Assembly: GCA_937915285.1 (NCBI GenBank)
Contig: CALDNG010000389.1
Span: 1-17,608, forward strand
Reading direction: 5' to 3'
Origin: an uncultured Desulfomonile sp.
GTDB taxonomy: Bacteria > Desulfobacterota > Desulfomonilia > Desulfomonilales > Desulfomonilaceae
Length of the DNA stretch: 17,608 nt
Shown here: positions 6,029 to 13,476 of the stretch, in pieces
How the letters are laid out: every line of letters starts with the position of its first letter
Position numbering within the stretch: the first letter of the stretch is position 1
Translations under genes and position numbers: made by a program
The notes under the pieces: model-generated
What the model was told of the DNA's origin: nothing
Database searches by the model: none
The model's input: only the letters and a program-made list of their open reading frames with translations

Positions 6029-6622
6029 ATGCCATACAGATCAATTAACAATTTAATAATATTGGTTGTTTTTCTGGTCTCTGTTTCTTTTTGTGACAGG
6101 TGTTTTTGTCAGGAATTCCCATACGTGGTGCCTGAAGCCCCCGAATTCGATTCCAGCGGCTCTGTAACTACCCCGCAATCTTCCGGTAGTCAGAGTGACC
6201 AAAAGAAACCTTTCCGAAGCGCTCCCGGAGTTTTCAAACCTCAAGTTGAAATTGGTTCGATTAGCCCGTCGCAGGTTCCTACAGCCCCGATTTCGGGCAA
6301 TGATTACAATGCTCCTGTCCGACCGGGTCCCGTTAGAACGCCTGTTGTGGAGGCTCAACCGGCCCCACCGGCTCCAACAACCGTGGGTCCGTCTAGGGCT
6401 CCAGTCGCTTCAGTGCCTCCCCGAGGGCAGGGAGCGGGTATGCCTCCAAAAAACGATTGTTCCCAATTCCCCATGCTGATTGCTCAATCAAAGTCAGAAA
6501 CTGAAATGCAAATGACAGCCAGACATTATCTTACTTGTCTGATGCAAGGCGGGTGGTCCATGGAACAGGCCCGCGAGCAAGTTATCAGGACAATTGAAAC
6601 TGCTTTCAGAGCTGGAAGATAA
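6029..6622 (+). CDS. Secreted proline-rich protein of unknown function
   Basis: The product has a signal peptide (basic start, hydrophobic core LIILVVFLVSVSF at about residues 9-21, cleavage probably shortly after Cys-Phe-Cys). A low-complexity linker of about 110 residues follows, rich in Pro, Ser, Val and Ala. The compact C-terminal region of about 55 residues has two cysteines (Cys144, Cys170) that could form a disulfide, and helices such as ETEMQMTARHYLTCLMQGGW and MEQAREQVIRTIETAF. The last part has the look of a small helical domain, but I do not recognise the family. No lipobox is evident. GTG at 6023 is an alternative start, two codons earlier. It is transcribed away from the response regulator and stands alone. 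Export to the periplasm or surface is inferred from the signal peptide and linker. Confidence 0.75.
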   Translation: MPYRSINNLIILVVFLVSVSFCDRCFCQEFPYVVPEAPEFDSSGSVTTPQSSGSQSDQKKPFRSAPGVFKPQVEIGSISPSQVPTAPISGNDYNAPVRPGPVRTPVVEAQPAPPAPTTVGPSRAPVASVPPRGQGAGMPPKNDCSQFPMLIAQSKSETEMQMTARHYLTCLMQGGWSMEQAREQVIRTIETAFRAGR

Positions 6623-6694
6623 ACCTCTCCACTGGATCATCACACCATTCTTGTTCATGTAGAAAGAATCAATATCAACAGCTTCAATCAATAG

Positions 6695-6985
6695 TCAGGA
6701 CGCGCCGCAGCATCGTTTGTATTTTTTGCCAGAACCACATGGACATAGGGCGTTCAAAGGGGGACCAACTGGCTCAACCTGTTTGACTCTTGGTTTAATG
6801 TTTTTTGAAAACCGAAAGTTCTGATACAGGACATAAACTGTGGCTCCAACCATAACTGTCCAGACAATGATTAGCCCAATACTTTCTGTGGTGTTGAATC
6901 TGTCTGAAGCCAGAAACCAAATGAGAGCCAGTGTCCAAAGTACAATCCAGAACATGCCGTAATAGGGGCTTTTAATTTTTTTCAT
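6695..6985 (-). CDS. Two-helix membrane protein with C-terminal SEC-C zinc motif
   Basis: A 96-residue protein with two transmembrane helices (about 9-26, YGMFWIVLWTLALIWFLA, and 36-54, IGLIIVWTVMVGATVYVL), then a basic stretch, and at the very C-terminus the SEC-C motif CPCGSGKKYKRCCG. SEC-C is the zinc-binding module of the SecA C-terminus that contacts SecB and ribosomes; it also occurs as a tag on many unrelated proteins. With a short N-terminus and two helices, the tail probably faces the cytoplasm, where it could recruit a partner to the membrane. It converges with the secreted-protein gene and is divergent from the radical SAM gene. The ribosome site (GAAAG) is weak. The role is unknown. 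Confidence 0.82.
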   Translation of the reverse strand: MKKIKSPYYGMFWIVLWTLALIWFLASDRFNTTESIGLIIVWTVMVGATVYVLYQNFRFSKNIKPRVKQVEPVGPPLNALCPCGSGKKYKRCCGAS

Positions 6986-7176
6986 TCAATCTTTCGCCAG
7001 GTTATTTTGCAGGATGCCTTGCAGGAGCAATCCAGTATTCAGGCTCAATAGTCTGACACAAAATCTGCTTTGGTTCAAAGTATATATGTTCGCTAAAAGC
7101 ATGGTCAATATGCTATTAATACAAATTCAGATTCGAGCTTGGCTTCAACTCAATTATCAATAATAGAAGGTGAACG

Positions 7177-9573
7177 GTGAATTTCCTATTCATAAATGTG
7201 AATCACGATGTCGGCTGGGAATCATCTGAAAGCATACCGATTTCTTTAGGATATATTTTGGCCGTATTGAAGGGCGAAGGTCATGGCGGCGCCATTCTTG
7301 ACGATTTACGGGACAGACCTTTAACCTTCAAGGCGCTGGATCAAACCATATTGCGACTGAATCCGGCAATGATAGGTTTCACTGCTTACCAAAGCACTAT
7401 GGATCGAATCAGGTTCCTTGCAAGATACATTAAATCCAGGCACCGAAAAATACTGATTGCCCTTGGTGGACCACAGGTCCCATCCATGCCGTCTGAGGCC
7501 CTGGAGGATCTTGACGATGTCGATTTGCTTGTGCGTGGAGAAGGTGAAGTTGTTGTTTCAGGAATTGCGCGTGCGCTATCATCAGGGAAGTCTCTAGATG
7601 ATGTCCCGGGGATAACCTATCGGAATGGGCCACGTATTGTAGATCAAACGGCAAAGGTAGAGGCGCCAGAGAATCTGGACGTCTACCCATCACCATATCT
7701 CAACAGCATAATCAATCTTGAAGGAAAAGACACTGCCATCCTGCTGTCCTCACGCGGCTGCAAGAGCCACTGCCTGTTCTGCATAACACCTTCGCTTTGC
7801 AGGGGACATATCAGATATCACTCGATCGGCAGAGTCATGGATGAGATGGAGCGACTGTCAGGCCGGGGAATAGAGCGTTTCTGGTTTGCGGATCCGAATT
7901 TTACGGAGAATCGTGATCGAACCATGGAGTTTGTGGAGAAGAAGACATCACTTGGTATCGAAACTCCATTTTGGTTCCAGACCCGAAGTGATCTGATAGA
8001 CCCTCCACTGATGGATGCGCTTAAAGGAGCGGGAGCGGATACAATGGCTTTTGGGTTGGAGTCGGCCAGTCCTGTGGTGCTCAAAAACATCAACAAACGG
8101 CTCGATCTTCATCAACTACGTGAAAACATAGAATATGCTCAGTCGATAGGTCTCAATACCGAGCTTTTCACGATCTACGGTCTTCCTGGAGAAACAGTGG
8201 ACGACGCAAGGATCACAATAGATTTTGTAAAATCTCTAGGGATACCCGTAGAATCCAATTCGGGTTCCCAGCAGATGCAGCTCTACTTTGGATCCGCTTA
8301 TGAACGCCATCCATCAAAATACTCGATCATGCCGGTCGAGAGGCGAAGGCCAAAATATATGTCAGTTGGTGACGGGTTTGAAACAGGCGCCATGACTTCC
8401 TTAGAAATCAGGAAAGTGCGCAACCTGTGGGCATTGGCCAATGAACAGCTTGAACGGGACGTGTATTACAAGCAGCGCATCTTTGAAATACTGGATTTCT
8501 TGCTGGAGAATCGTGAAGACTTGAAGGAAGAGGTTCAGTATTGGGCGTTTGGCGCACTAGCAAGCGCAGCCATAGAAGAGTTCGGATTGTTGACCAGTTT
8601 CCTGGAAGGCTATTCTGAATTGGCTTCATCCGACGACTCGAATGTGGAGGACATAATAGGGGCCCTTACTTTCTTCAGGGAGACTGACCAGTTGTCGGGG
8701 CCTAATGATCGCCTGATATTTGATTCCCGAAGCTACATGGACGGTGTGCCCTTCACAGGAATATCAGGCAAATATTGGGATGTGCTTTTGGGGCATGGGC
8801 TTTTACTTCCAGATTTTGAGAAGGGACTGACGGGGGTTAAAGCCGGCGCTGAGGTCAGTTTCTCCTTCACATTCCCAGCGGATTACCATCAGGTCGAGCT
8901 TGCAATGAAGACAGTCGAGGTTCACGCAAGGATTCACAAGGTTTTCAGACCGGTGAGCGTAACAAGTCTTCAGGAGGTGAAGAGCCTCAACATAAACAAC
9001 CACTATACGTTCGATGACCTGGATGCGCTTCGTGATCAAAATGAAATATTATATTACCTTACCTTGAGGGACATCGAACCGCAGGAACTGTTAAAGACCC
9101 CAAGCCATTTCCTGACGCTTGCTCACAAATGGGCTAAACTGGGCAAACATGACCGAATAGAACAACTTGGCAAACTGGTGTCTGACAAGCCTCCTGCCTT
9201 GAGGGCGCTCGCCGATACACTGGCAGCCGCCGGCAAATACGAATTAGCCCTTGATCACTATGTTGATCAGTCAGGTAACCTGGTCTCCGGTGTTCTAAAA
9301 AGAGTCCGCCTGCTCCTAAAGTTGAACAGACCCAAACAGGCTACCAAGCTTCTGGAATCAATACCAGAATCTCCAGACCTGGAATTCCAGGAAACCATGC
9401 TCGAATGCCTGAAGGCCAATGACACTGACTCCAGCCGCATTCCGTCTCTGGAAAAACACGTTCTGGACCTCAAAATAAAAAACGCTCTCGAAAAAGAGTT
9501 GATATCAAAAAGAGGCGCTAACCTCTACAAACCATCTATTCACGGTTTTCCAAAGGATAGTGACGAGATTTAG
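7177..9573 (+). CDS. B12-binding radical SAM protein fused to a trigger-factor-like FKBP domain and TPR-like tail
   Basis: A 798-residue multidomain protein. Residues 1-160 form a cobalamin-binding-type domain (MNFLFINVNH opening, GFTAYQST, ALGGPQVPSMPSEAL, LLVRGEGE). Residues about 186-400 are the radical SAM core, with CKSHCLFC giving Cys195, Cys199 and Cys202 for the 4Fe-4S cluster, then WFADPNF, AFGLES and TIYGLPGET. Residues about 405-505 are helical. Residues about 508-600 resemble the FKBP-type prolyl isomerase domain of trigger factor: DGVPFTG, LLPDFEKGLTGVKAGAE and SFTFPADYHQVEL follow that domain in order. Residues about 640-745 are helical repeats of TPR type (ALRALADTLAAAGKYELALD). 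The GTG start is supported by AAGG six bases before it. It leads a three-gene run with the crotonase and FadH-like genes, 47 bases apart. Reaction and substrate are unknown; methylation, ring closure or thiolation are possible for this superfamily. Confidence 0.9.
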   Translation: MNFLFINVNHDVGWESSESIPISLGYILAVLKGEGHGGAILDDLRDRPLTFKALDQTILRLNPAMIGFTAYQSTMDRIRFLARYIKSRHRKILIALGGPQVPSMPSEALEDLDDVDLLVRGEGEVVVSGIARALSSGKSLDDVPGITYRNGPRIVDQTAKVEAPENLDVYPSPYLNSIINLEGKDTAILLSSRGCKSHCLFCITPSLCRGHIRYHSIGRVMDEMERLSGRGIERFWFADPNFTENRDRTMEFVEKKTSLGIETPFWFQTRSDLIDPPLMDALKGAGADTMAFGLESASPVVLKNINKRLDLHQLRENIEYAQSIGLNTELFTIYGLPGETVDDARITIDFVKSLGIPVESNSGSQQMQLYFGSAYERHPSKYSIMPVERRRPKYMSVGDGFETGAMTSLEIRKVRNLWALANEQLERDVYYKQRIFEILDFLLENREDLKEEVQYWAFGALASAAIEEFGLLTSFLEGYSELASSDDSNVEDIIGALTFFRETDQLSGPNDRLIFDSRSYMDGVPFTGISGKYWDVLLGHGLLLPDFEKGLTGVKAGAEVSFSFTFPADYHQVELAMKTVEVHARIHKVFRPVSVTSLQEVKSLNINNHYTFDDLDALRDQNEILYYLTLRDIEPQELLKTPSHFLTLAHKWAKLGKHDRIEQLGKLVSDKPPALRALADTLAAAGKYELALDHYVDQSGNLVSGVLKRVRLLLKLNRPKQATKLLESIPESPDLEFQETMLECLKANDTDSSRIPSLEKHVLDLKIKNALEKELISKRGANLYKPSIHGFPKDSDEI

Positions 9574-9620
9574 AAAAAAAACTCATGCCATTTGTTCCAA
9601 GATCACAGGAGAATGAAAAA

Positions 9621-10451
9621 ATGAGCAGTGAATCAGCAGATACAAGACTGGTTACATACCACCGGGAAGATCAAATAGGTTTCATAACTCTTAACAGACC
9701 AGACAAACGTAATGCCCTGAATCTTGAATTGTGGGATTCTATTCATCAGGCTTCTGTGGATGCCGGTAACGATTCGGAAGCAAGAGTGGTGATAGTGCGT
9801 GGAGCGGGGAAATCTTTTTGCGCCGGTCTTGATCTGAGCCCTGACAATGATCTTATCAAGACCATTACCGCCACACCCGGCGCAAAGCAAAAAATGGATT
9901 TCTTCAGGATGGTCAAAAGAATTCAGGCGGCTCACACGTGCCTCGAAAGGCTTCCTCAGCCGACCATTGCCCTTATACACGGCCACTGCCTTGGGGCAGG
10001 CCTGGAACTGGTAGTATGCTGCGACATCCGTCTGTGCTCGGCGGACGCGACTTTTGCATTACCGGAGGCCCGTCTGGCAATCATAACTGATGTAGGAGGT
10101 CTTCAAAGGCTGCCGAAGATTGTTGGCAGAGGGCATGCCAGAGAATTGGCCTTCCGCGGTAACCGGTTTAATGCCGAAAAGGCGGTCTCCATCAATCTCG
10201 TCAACTCGGTGTACCCAGACCTGGAAACTCTGAACAAAGAGGGAATAGCGATGGCTGCAGAAATTGCATCCAATCCACCTCTGGCGGTTCAAGGCGCTAA
10301 AGAAGTCTTCCAGTTCAGTGATTACGGTCCACTAAGTCAATCGCTGGACTACAATGCTGCAAGATCATCAATGATCATGCCTTCAGTCGATATTTTTGAA
10401 GCCATGGCGGCGCACATTCAAAAAAGGCAGGGTGTTTTTAAGGGAGCATGA
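9621..10451 (+). CDS. Crotonase-family protein, possible dienoyl-CoA isomerase or enoyl-CoA hydratase
   Basis: A 276-residue crotonase-fold enzyme acting on acyl-CoA thioesters. FITLNRPDKRNALN opens the fold; SFCAGLDL (66-72) and HGHCLGAGLEL (120-130) form the oxyanion hole. Acidic residues occur at three active-site positions: Glu129 (hydratase Glu144 position), Glu149 in LPEARLA (Glu164 position), and Asp157 in ITDVGGLQRLPKIVG. The last motif is typical of delta3,5-delta2,4-dienoyl-CoA isomerases (rat Asp176/Glu196/Asp204), where hydratases have Gly-Ala-Gly instead. The first position is Glu, not Asp, so the set is intermediate. Lying beside a 2,4-dienoyl-CoA-reductase-like gene fits a role in shifting conjugated double bonds. 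ATG 9621 is chosen over 9585 because AGGAG lies 9 bases before it. Family assignment is firm; the exact reaction is not. Confidence 0.9.
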   Translation: MSSESADTRLVTYHREDQIGFITLNRPDKRNALNLELWDSIHQASVDAGNDSEARVVIVRGAGKSFCAGLDLSPDNDLIKTITATPGAKQKMDFFRMVKRIQAAHTCLERLPQPTIALIHGHCLGAGLELVVCCDIRLCSADATFALPEARLAIITDVGGLQRLPKIVGRGHARELAFRGNRFNAEKAVSINLVNSVYPDLETLNKEGIAMAAEIASNPPLAVQGAKEVFQFSDYGPLSQSLDYNAARSSMIMPSVDIFEAMAAHIQKRQGVFKGA

Positions 10452-10494
10452 CAGCCAGTTCGCTGAATGCTTCTATTACACTTTTTGTTAACAT

Positions 10495-10500
10495 AGGAGG
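10495..10500 (+). promoter_or_regulatory. Strong ribosome binding site for the TTG-started FadH-like gene
   Basis: A full AGGAGG, five bases before TTG 10506, defines this unusual start codon. No in-frame ATG lies nearby that would keep the complete N-terminal FEPIKIG motif. Confidence 0.85.
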
Positions 10501-10505
10501 CGGTT

Positions 10506-12509
10506 TTGCTGAAGAAACTTTTTGAACCAATAAAAATAGGGCCAATGGGAGTGCCCAACCGTGTTGTCATGACTGCAATGCATTTGAACTACTCCCCTAA
10601 CGGAGAGGTTAGCGATCAGTTCATAAATTTTTATGAGGCGAGGGCAGCAGGGGGCGCCGGTCTGATAATCGTTGGAGGAGCGGAAATCAATGATCAGGCA
10701 GCCGGTATAGACCTTATGCTGGCTATAAAAGACGACAAGAACATACCCGGATTGAAGAAATTCACTGACACTATACACAAATATGAGACCAGGGTGGCTG
10801 TGCAGTTGTACATGGCAGGGGCCTACTCCTTCTGTAGCCTGAAAGGCCTGCCGATATTGGCGCCATCCGAATTCACCGCTTATTTTACAAGACAAAAAAC
10901 CACGCCAATGACTCTGGATGATATCGAACGGGTGCAACAGGATTTTGTGGAGTCAACCCGCCGAGCCAGGGAGGCTGGTTTTGATGCGGTGGAAGTCATA
11001 GCGTCGGCCGGCTACCTCATCTGCCAGTTTCTCTCTCCAAAAACAAACAGGAGAGATGATCAATACGGCGGTTCGCTTGAAAATCGCATGCGCTTCGGGT
11101 TGGAGACAATATCGAAGGTCAGAAAAGCCGCTGGGCCGGACATGGCCGTGTTGGTGCGTGTGGCTGGAAATGACTTTGTTCCGGGAAGTCACACGAATCT
11201 CGAATCCAGGGTATTCGCGACAGAGGCCCAAAAGGCAGGCGCTGATTGTATAAATGTCACAGGCGGCTGGCATGAAAGCCGAGTTCCCCAGATTACGATG
11301 GATTTACCTCACGCCGGATATGTCTATCTTGCAAGGGGTATCAAGGAGAATGTCTCAGTGCCGGTTGTAGGATGCAATCGAATCAACGATCCATTCGTCG
11401 CTGAAGAGGTTCTCAAGGAAGGCGTGGCCGATCTTGTCGGCGTGGCCAGAGGTCTGATAGCTGATCCTGAATTCGTGAACAAGGCTAAATCAGGAAAAGC
11501 CGATGAAATACGCAGATGTGTGGCCTGTAACCAGAAATGCTTTGATCATGTTTTTGCATTGCAGCCTGTAGGTTGTCTTGTAAACCCGCAGGCCGGCAAG
11601 GAAGGCAAAACGGTTTTGAAGCCGGCCGAAAATATAAAGAGGATCCTGGTGGCTGGAGCCGGACCGGCCGGTTGCGAGTTCGCTCTCACTGCAGCCGAGA
11701 GGGGTCACAAGGTTGTTTTGTGTGATAGGGAAAATGAGATAGGCGGTCAAGTTCTATGGTCGGCAGACGCCACCAAAAAGACGGATTTTCACTTCATAAT
11801 AGACTATTACAAAGCTACCCTGCCTCGCAGGGGTGTGGACATCCGGTTGAATACCGAAGTCACGCCTGAAATGGTCTTGAAAGAACAACCGGATATCGTT
11901 GTGGTAGCCACGGGCGCAGCGCCTTTCAAACCGCCAATTGAAGCGGTTGAAGCTCCATATGTCTATCAGAGCTGGGATGTCTTACGAAACAACGTTCAAA
12001 CAGGAAGGGACGTGGTAATAGTAGGAGGAGGCTCAGTAGGACTTGAAACAGCTTTGTTTTTGGCTGAAAAAGGTACCATCTCCCCCGAACAGGTCTATTT
12101 CCTGACTATACACCAGGCTGAAACCCAGGAAACCTTGAGGGAACTTGCTCTCAAAGGAATCAAGAATGTTACCGTCATCGAAATGGCAAGGCGCATGGGA
12201 CAAGACGTTGGCCCATCGACCCGCTGGGTTGTGATGAAAGAGCTTGATCTAAGAGGTGTCAAACTCGTGACCCAAGCCAAAATGAAGGAAATCTCCGAAA
12301 ATAATGTTGTCTATACTGATTCGGAAGGAAATGACGTAGCAGTGAGGGCGGATTCGGTTGTCCTGGCCATGGGATCCAGGCCACTGAATTCACTTGCGAA
12401 AGAATTGGAGAGCAAAGGAGTGGAGGTCAAGGTAATCGGAGACGCCAACAAGTGTGGCAGAATCGGGAACGCAATAGATGACGGCTTTGCCTTGGGAGCG
12501 TCGGTTTAA
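10506..12509 (+). CDS. 2,4-dienoyl-CoA reductase-like Fe-S flavoenzyme (FadH/old yellow enzyme family)
   Basis: The 667-residue product has the complete FadH layout. An old-yellow-enzyme FMN barrel (1-330) comes first: LFEPIKIGPMGVPNRVVM, SAGYLICQFLSPKTNRR with the catalytic Tyr170, YGGSLENRMRF, and GGWHESRVP with His256. A 4Fe-4S site follows (Cys338, Cys341, Cys345, Cys357; CVACNQKC and GCLVNP), then an FAD/NAD(P) two-fold Rossmann part with AGAGPAG (383-389) and VGGGSVGLE (506-514). Tyr170 and His256 match E. coli FadH Tyr166 and His252, which protonate the dienoyl-CoA, so the fatty-acid-type reaction is plausible. The family also includes bile acid and amine-dehydrogenase enzymes. It starts at TTG behind AGGAGG, 54 bases after the crotonase gene, and is probably the last gene of the operon. 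Cytoplasmic. Confidence 0.94.
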   Translation: MLKKLFEPIKIGPMGVPNRVVMTAMHLNYSPNGEVSDQFINFYEARAAGGAGLIIVGGAEINDQAAGIDLMLAIKDDKNIPGLKKFTDTIHKYETRVAVQLYMAGAYSFCSLKGLPILAPSEFTAYFTRQKTTPMTLDDIERVQQDFVESTRRAREAGFDAVEVIASAGYLICQFLSPKTNRRDDQYGGSLENRMRFGLETISKVRKAAGPDMAVLVRVAGNDFVPGSHTNLESRVFATEAQKAGADCINVTGGWHESRVPQITMDLPHAGYVYLARGIKENVSVPVVGCNRINDPFVAEEVLKEGVADLVGVARGLIADPEFVNKAKSGKADEIRRCVACNQKCFDHVFALQPVGCLVNPQAGKEGKTVLKPAENIKRILVAGAGPAGCEFALTAAERGHKVVLCDRENEIGGQVLWSADATKKTDFHFIIDYYKATLPRRGVDIRLNTEVTPEMVLKEQPDIVVVATGAAPFKPPIEAVEAPYVYQSWDVLRNNVQTGRDVVIVGGGSVGLETALFLAEKGTISPEQVYFLTIHQAETQETLRELALKGIKNVTVIEMARRMGQDVGPSTRWVVMKELDLRGVKLVTQAKMKEISENNVVYTDSEGNDVAVRADSVVLAMGSRPLNSLAKELESKGVEVKVIGDANKCGRIGNAIDDGFALGASV

Positions 12510-12592
12510 GTCACATGACTTACTAGCTGATATGGGGCGCTAACCGGACCAACGTCTATTATTGGCATTGAGTAAAAATTTCATGAGGGCGT

Positions 12593-12620
12593 CCTGGGGT
12601 CACATCAAAGTGATTCCAGG
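12593..12620 (+). terminator. Candidate terminator of the radical SAM-crotonase-FadH operon
   Basis: CCTGGGGTCAC (12593-12603) and GTGATTCCAGG (12610-12620) pair over 11 bases with a six-base loop, using two G-U pairs on the plus-strand RNA; on the minus strand these would be A-C mismatches. The stem is therefore directional for the plus-strand operon. A T-rich stretch (TTTGTTTT) follows at 12631, rather far away. It is flanked by a direct repeat, GGCGTCCT at 12588-12595 and 12619-12626. Confidence 0.4.
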
Positions 12621-12636
12621 CGTCCTAACATTTGTT

Positions 12637-13476
12637 TTAGTTCCTGGCCCCCTTCTTGAAATGTTCGAAACCGGAAAATTCAAGTCGGCCATGTTTGCAA
12701 GAATCTATGCACTTTCCGCAGTTTACACAAAGCAGATTTCCACACTCCCTAAAAGGCTCAAGGGCCATGGGGCATACACTCACGCAGGATTCTTCCCTGC
12801 AGCAGGGAACTGACGGATTTCGGGATTTGGAATCAACTCTCATTGTAAAACGGGTCCTGAAAAGCGATATCACCGATCCGGTGGGACAAAAAGCCCTACA
12901 CCATATCTTTGGAAATATGACCAACTGAATTCCCAATAGAGTCAGGACAAAAACAAATTCTACTGAAACTGTCCGCTCTTTTACGATTATCATAGCCTCC
13001 GTGCTCATGATTGCGGGGGCATTTATGTAGTTTAAGACAGGTATTCCGATAGCGCCCGCAAGCGCCGTGCCAGCCAGAAGAAAAGAAAAACGAGAAATAT
13101 TGGCCTTGAAAGCTCCTTTAAATCCATTGCATGACTGCGGTGTCTTTTTTAGCAGTCTTAATCCAACCTTACTTCTTAGCCAATCTATTCCTTCCGAAAC
13201 AAAAAGATACGGACACAGCCAACCGCACCAGAATCTCCCGAGTAAGATTGCAAGGAATAGTGGAAATATCACGGAAGCCATCAGGGGAACCGACAATTCT
13301 CCCGCAGCAAAAATGGCCTGCAGGATTACCGAAGGATCCGCTACTCCCAATCCCCCAAAATTTATCGCATAAAACGTCCCTGTTATCACATATATCTCGT
13401 AGATGTTAAGGATCGGAACCACGAACATCAGGCAAAAAACAAGAAATTGAGTGGTTCTCCTATAAGGTAGGTACAT
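12637..13476 (-). CDS. napH: NapH-like polytopic membrane ferredoxin
   Basis: NapH is an integral membrane iron-sulfur protein that helps NapG pass electrons from quinol to the periplasmic nitrate reductase. This 279-residue product has four membrane helices (about 9-31, 64-82, 130-150 and 172-190). The two conserved Cys-x3-Cys-Pro loops are present: CGWLCP (84-89) and CRAFCPTG (193-200). A C-terminal ferredoxin-like region contains CVNCGKCIDSC (250-260). The first cluster motif of that region is irregular, with Cys225-Cys226, Cys231 and Cys235 where C-x2-C-x2-C-x3-C-P is usual. The frame is open to a TTG at 13485, but ATG 13476 overlaps the napG stop as TGATG and has GGGAG upstream, so it is preferred. 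It is the last gene of the nap operon and converges with the FadH-like gene. Confidence 0.87.
   Translation of the reverse strand: MYLPYRRTTQFLVFCLMFVVPILNIYEIYVITGTFYAINFGGLGVADPSVILQAIFAAGELSVPLMASVIFPLFLAILLGRFWCGWLCPYLFVSEGIDWLRSKVGLRLLKKTPQSCNGFKGAFKANISRFSFLLAGTALAGAIGIPVLNYINAPAIMSTEAMIIVKERTVSVEFVFVLTLLGIQLVIFPKIWCRAFCPTGSVISLFRTRFTMRVDSKSRNPSVPCCREESCVSVCPMALEPFRECGNLLCVNCGKCIDSCKHGRLEFSGFEHFKKGARN

Noticed and set aside
7000..7050. Repeated TTGCAGGA in the gap before the radical SAM gene
   Set aside because: Two short copies only, without palindromic structure or defined spacing to a promoter.
10488..10937. Minus-strand frame of 149 codons inside the FadH-like gene
   Set aside because: It is a shadow of the conserved FMN-barrel coding frame, with no ribosome site.
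12562..12813. Plus-strand frame of 83 codons after the FadH-like gene
   Set aside because: It covers the candidate terminator and then runs antisense through the ferredoxin part of napH; no ribosome site or domain is seen.
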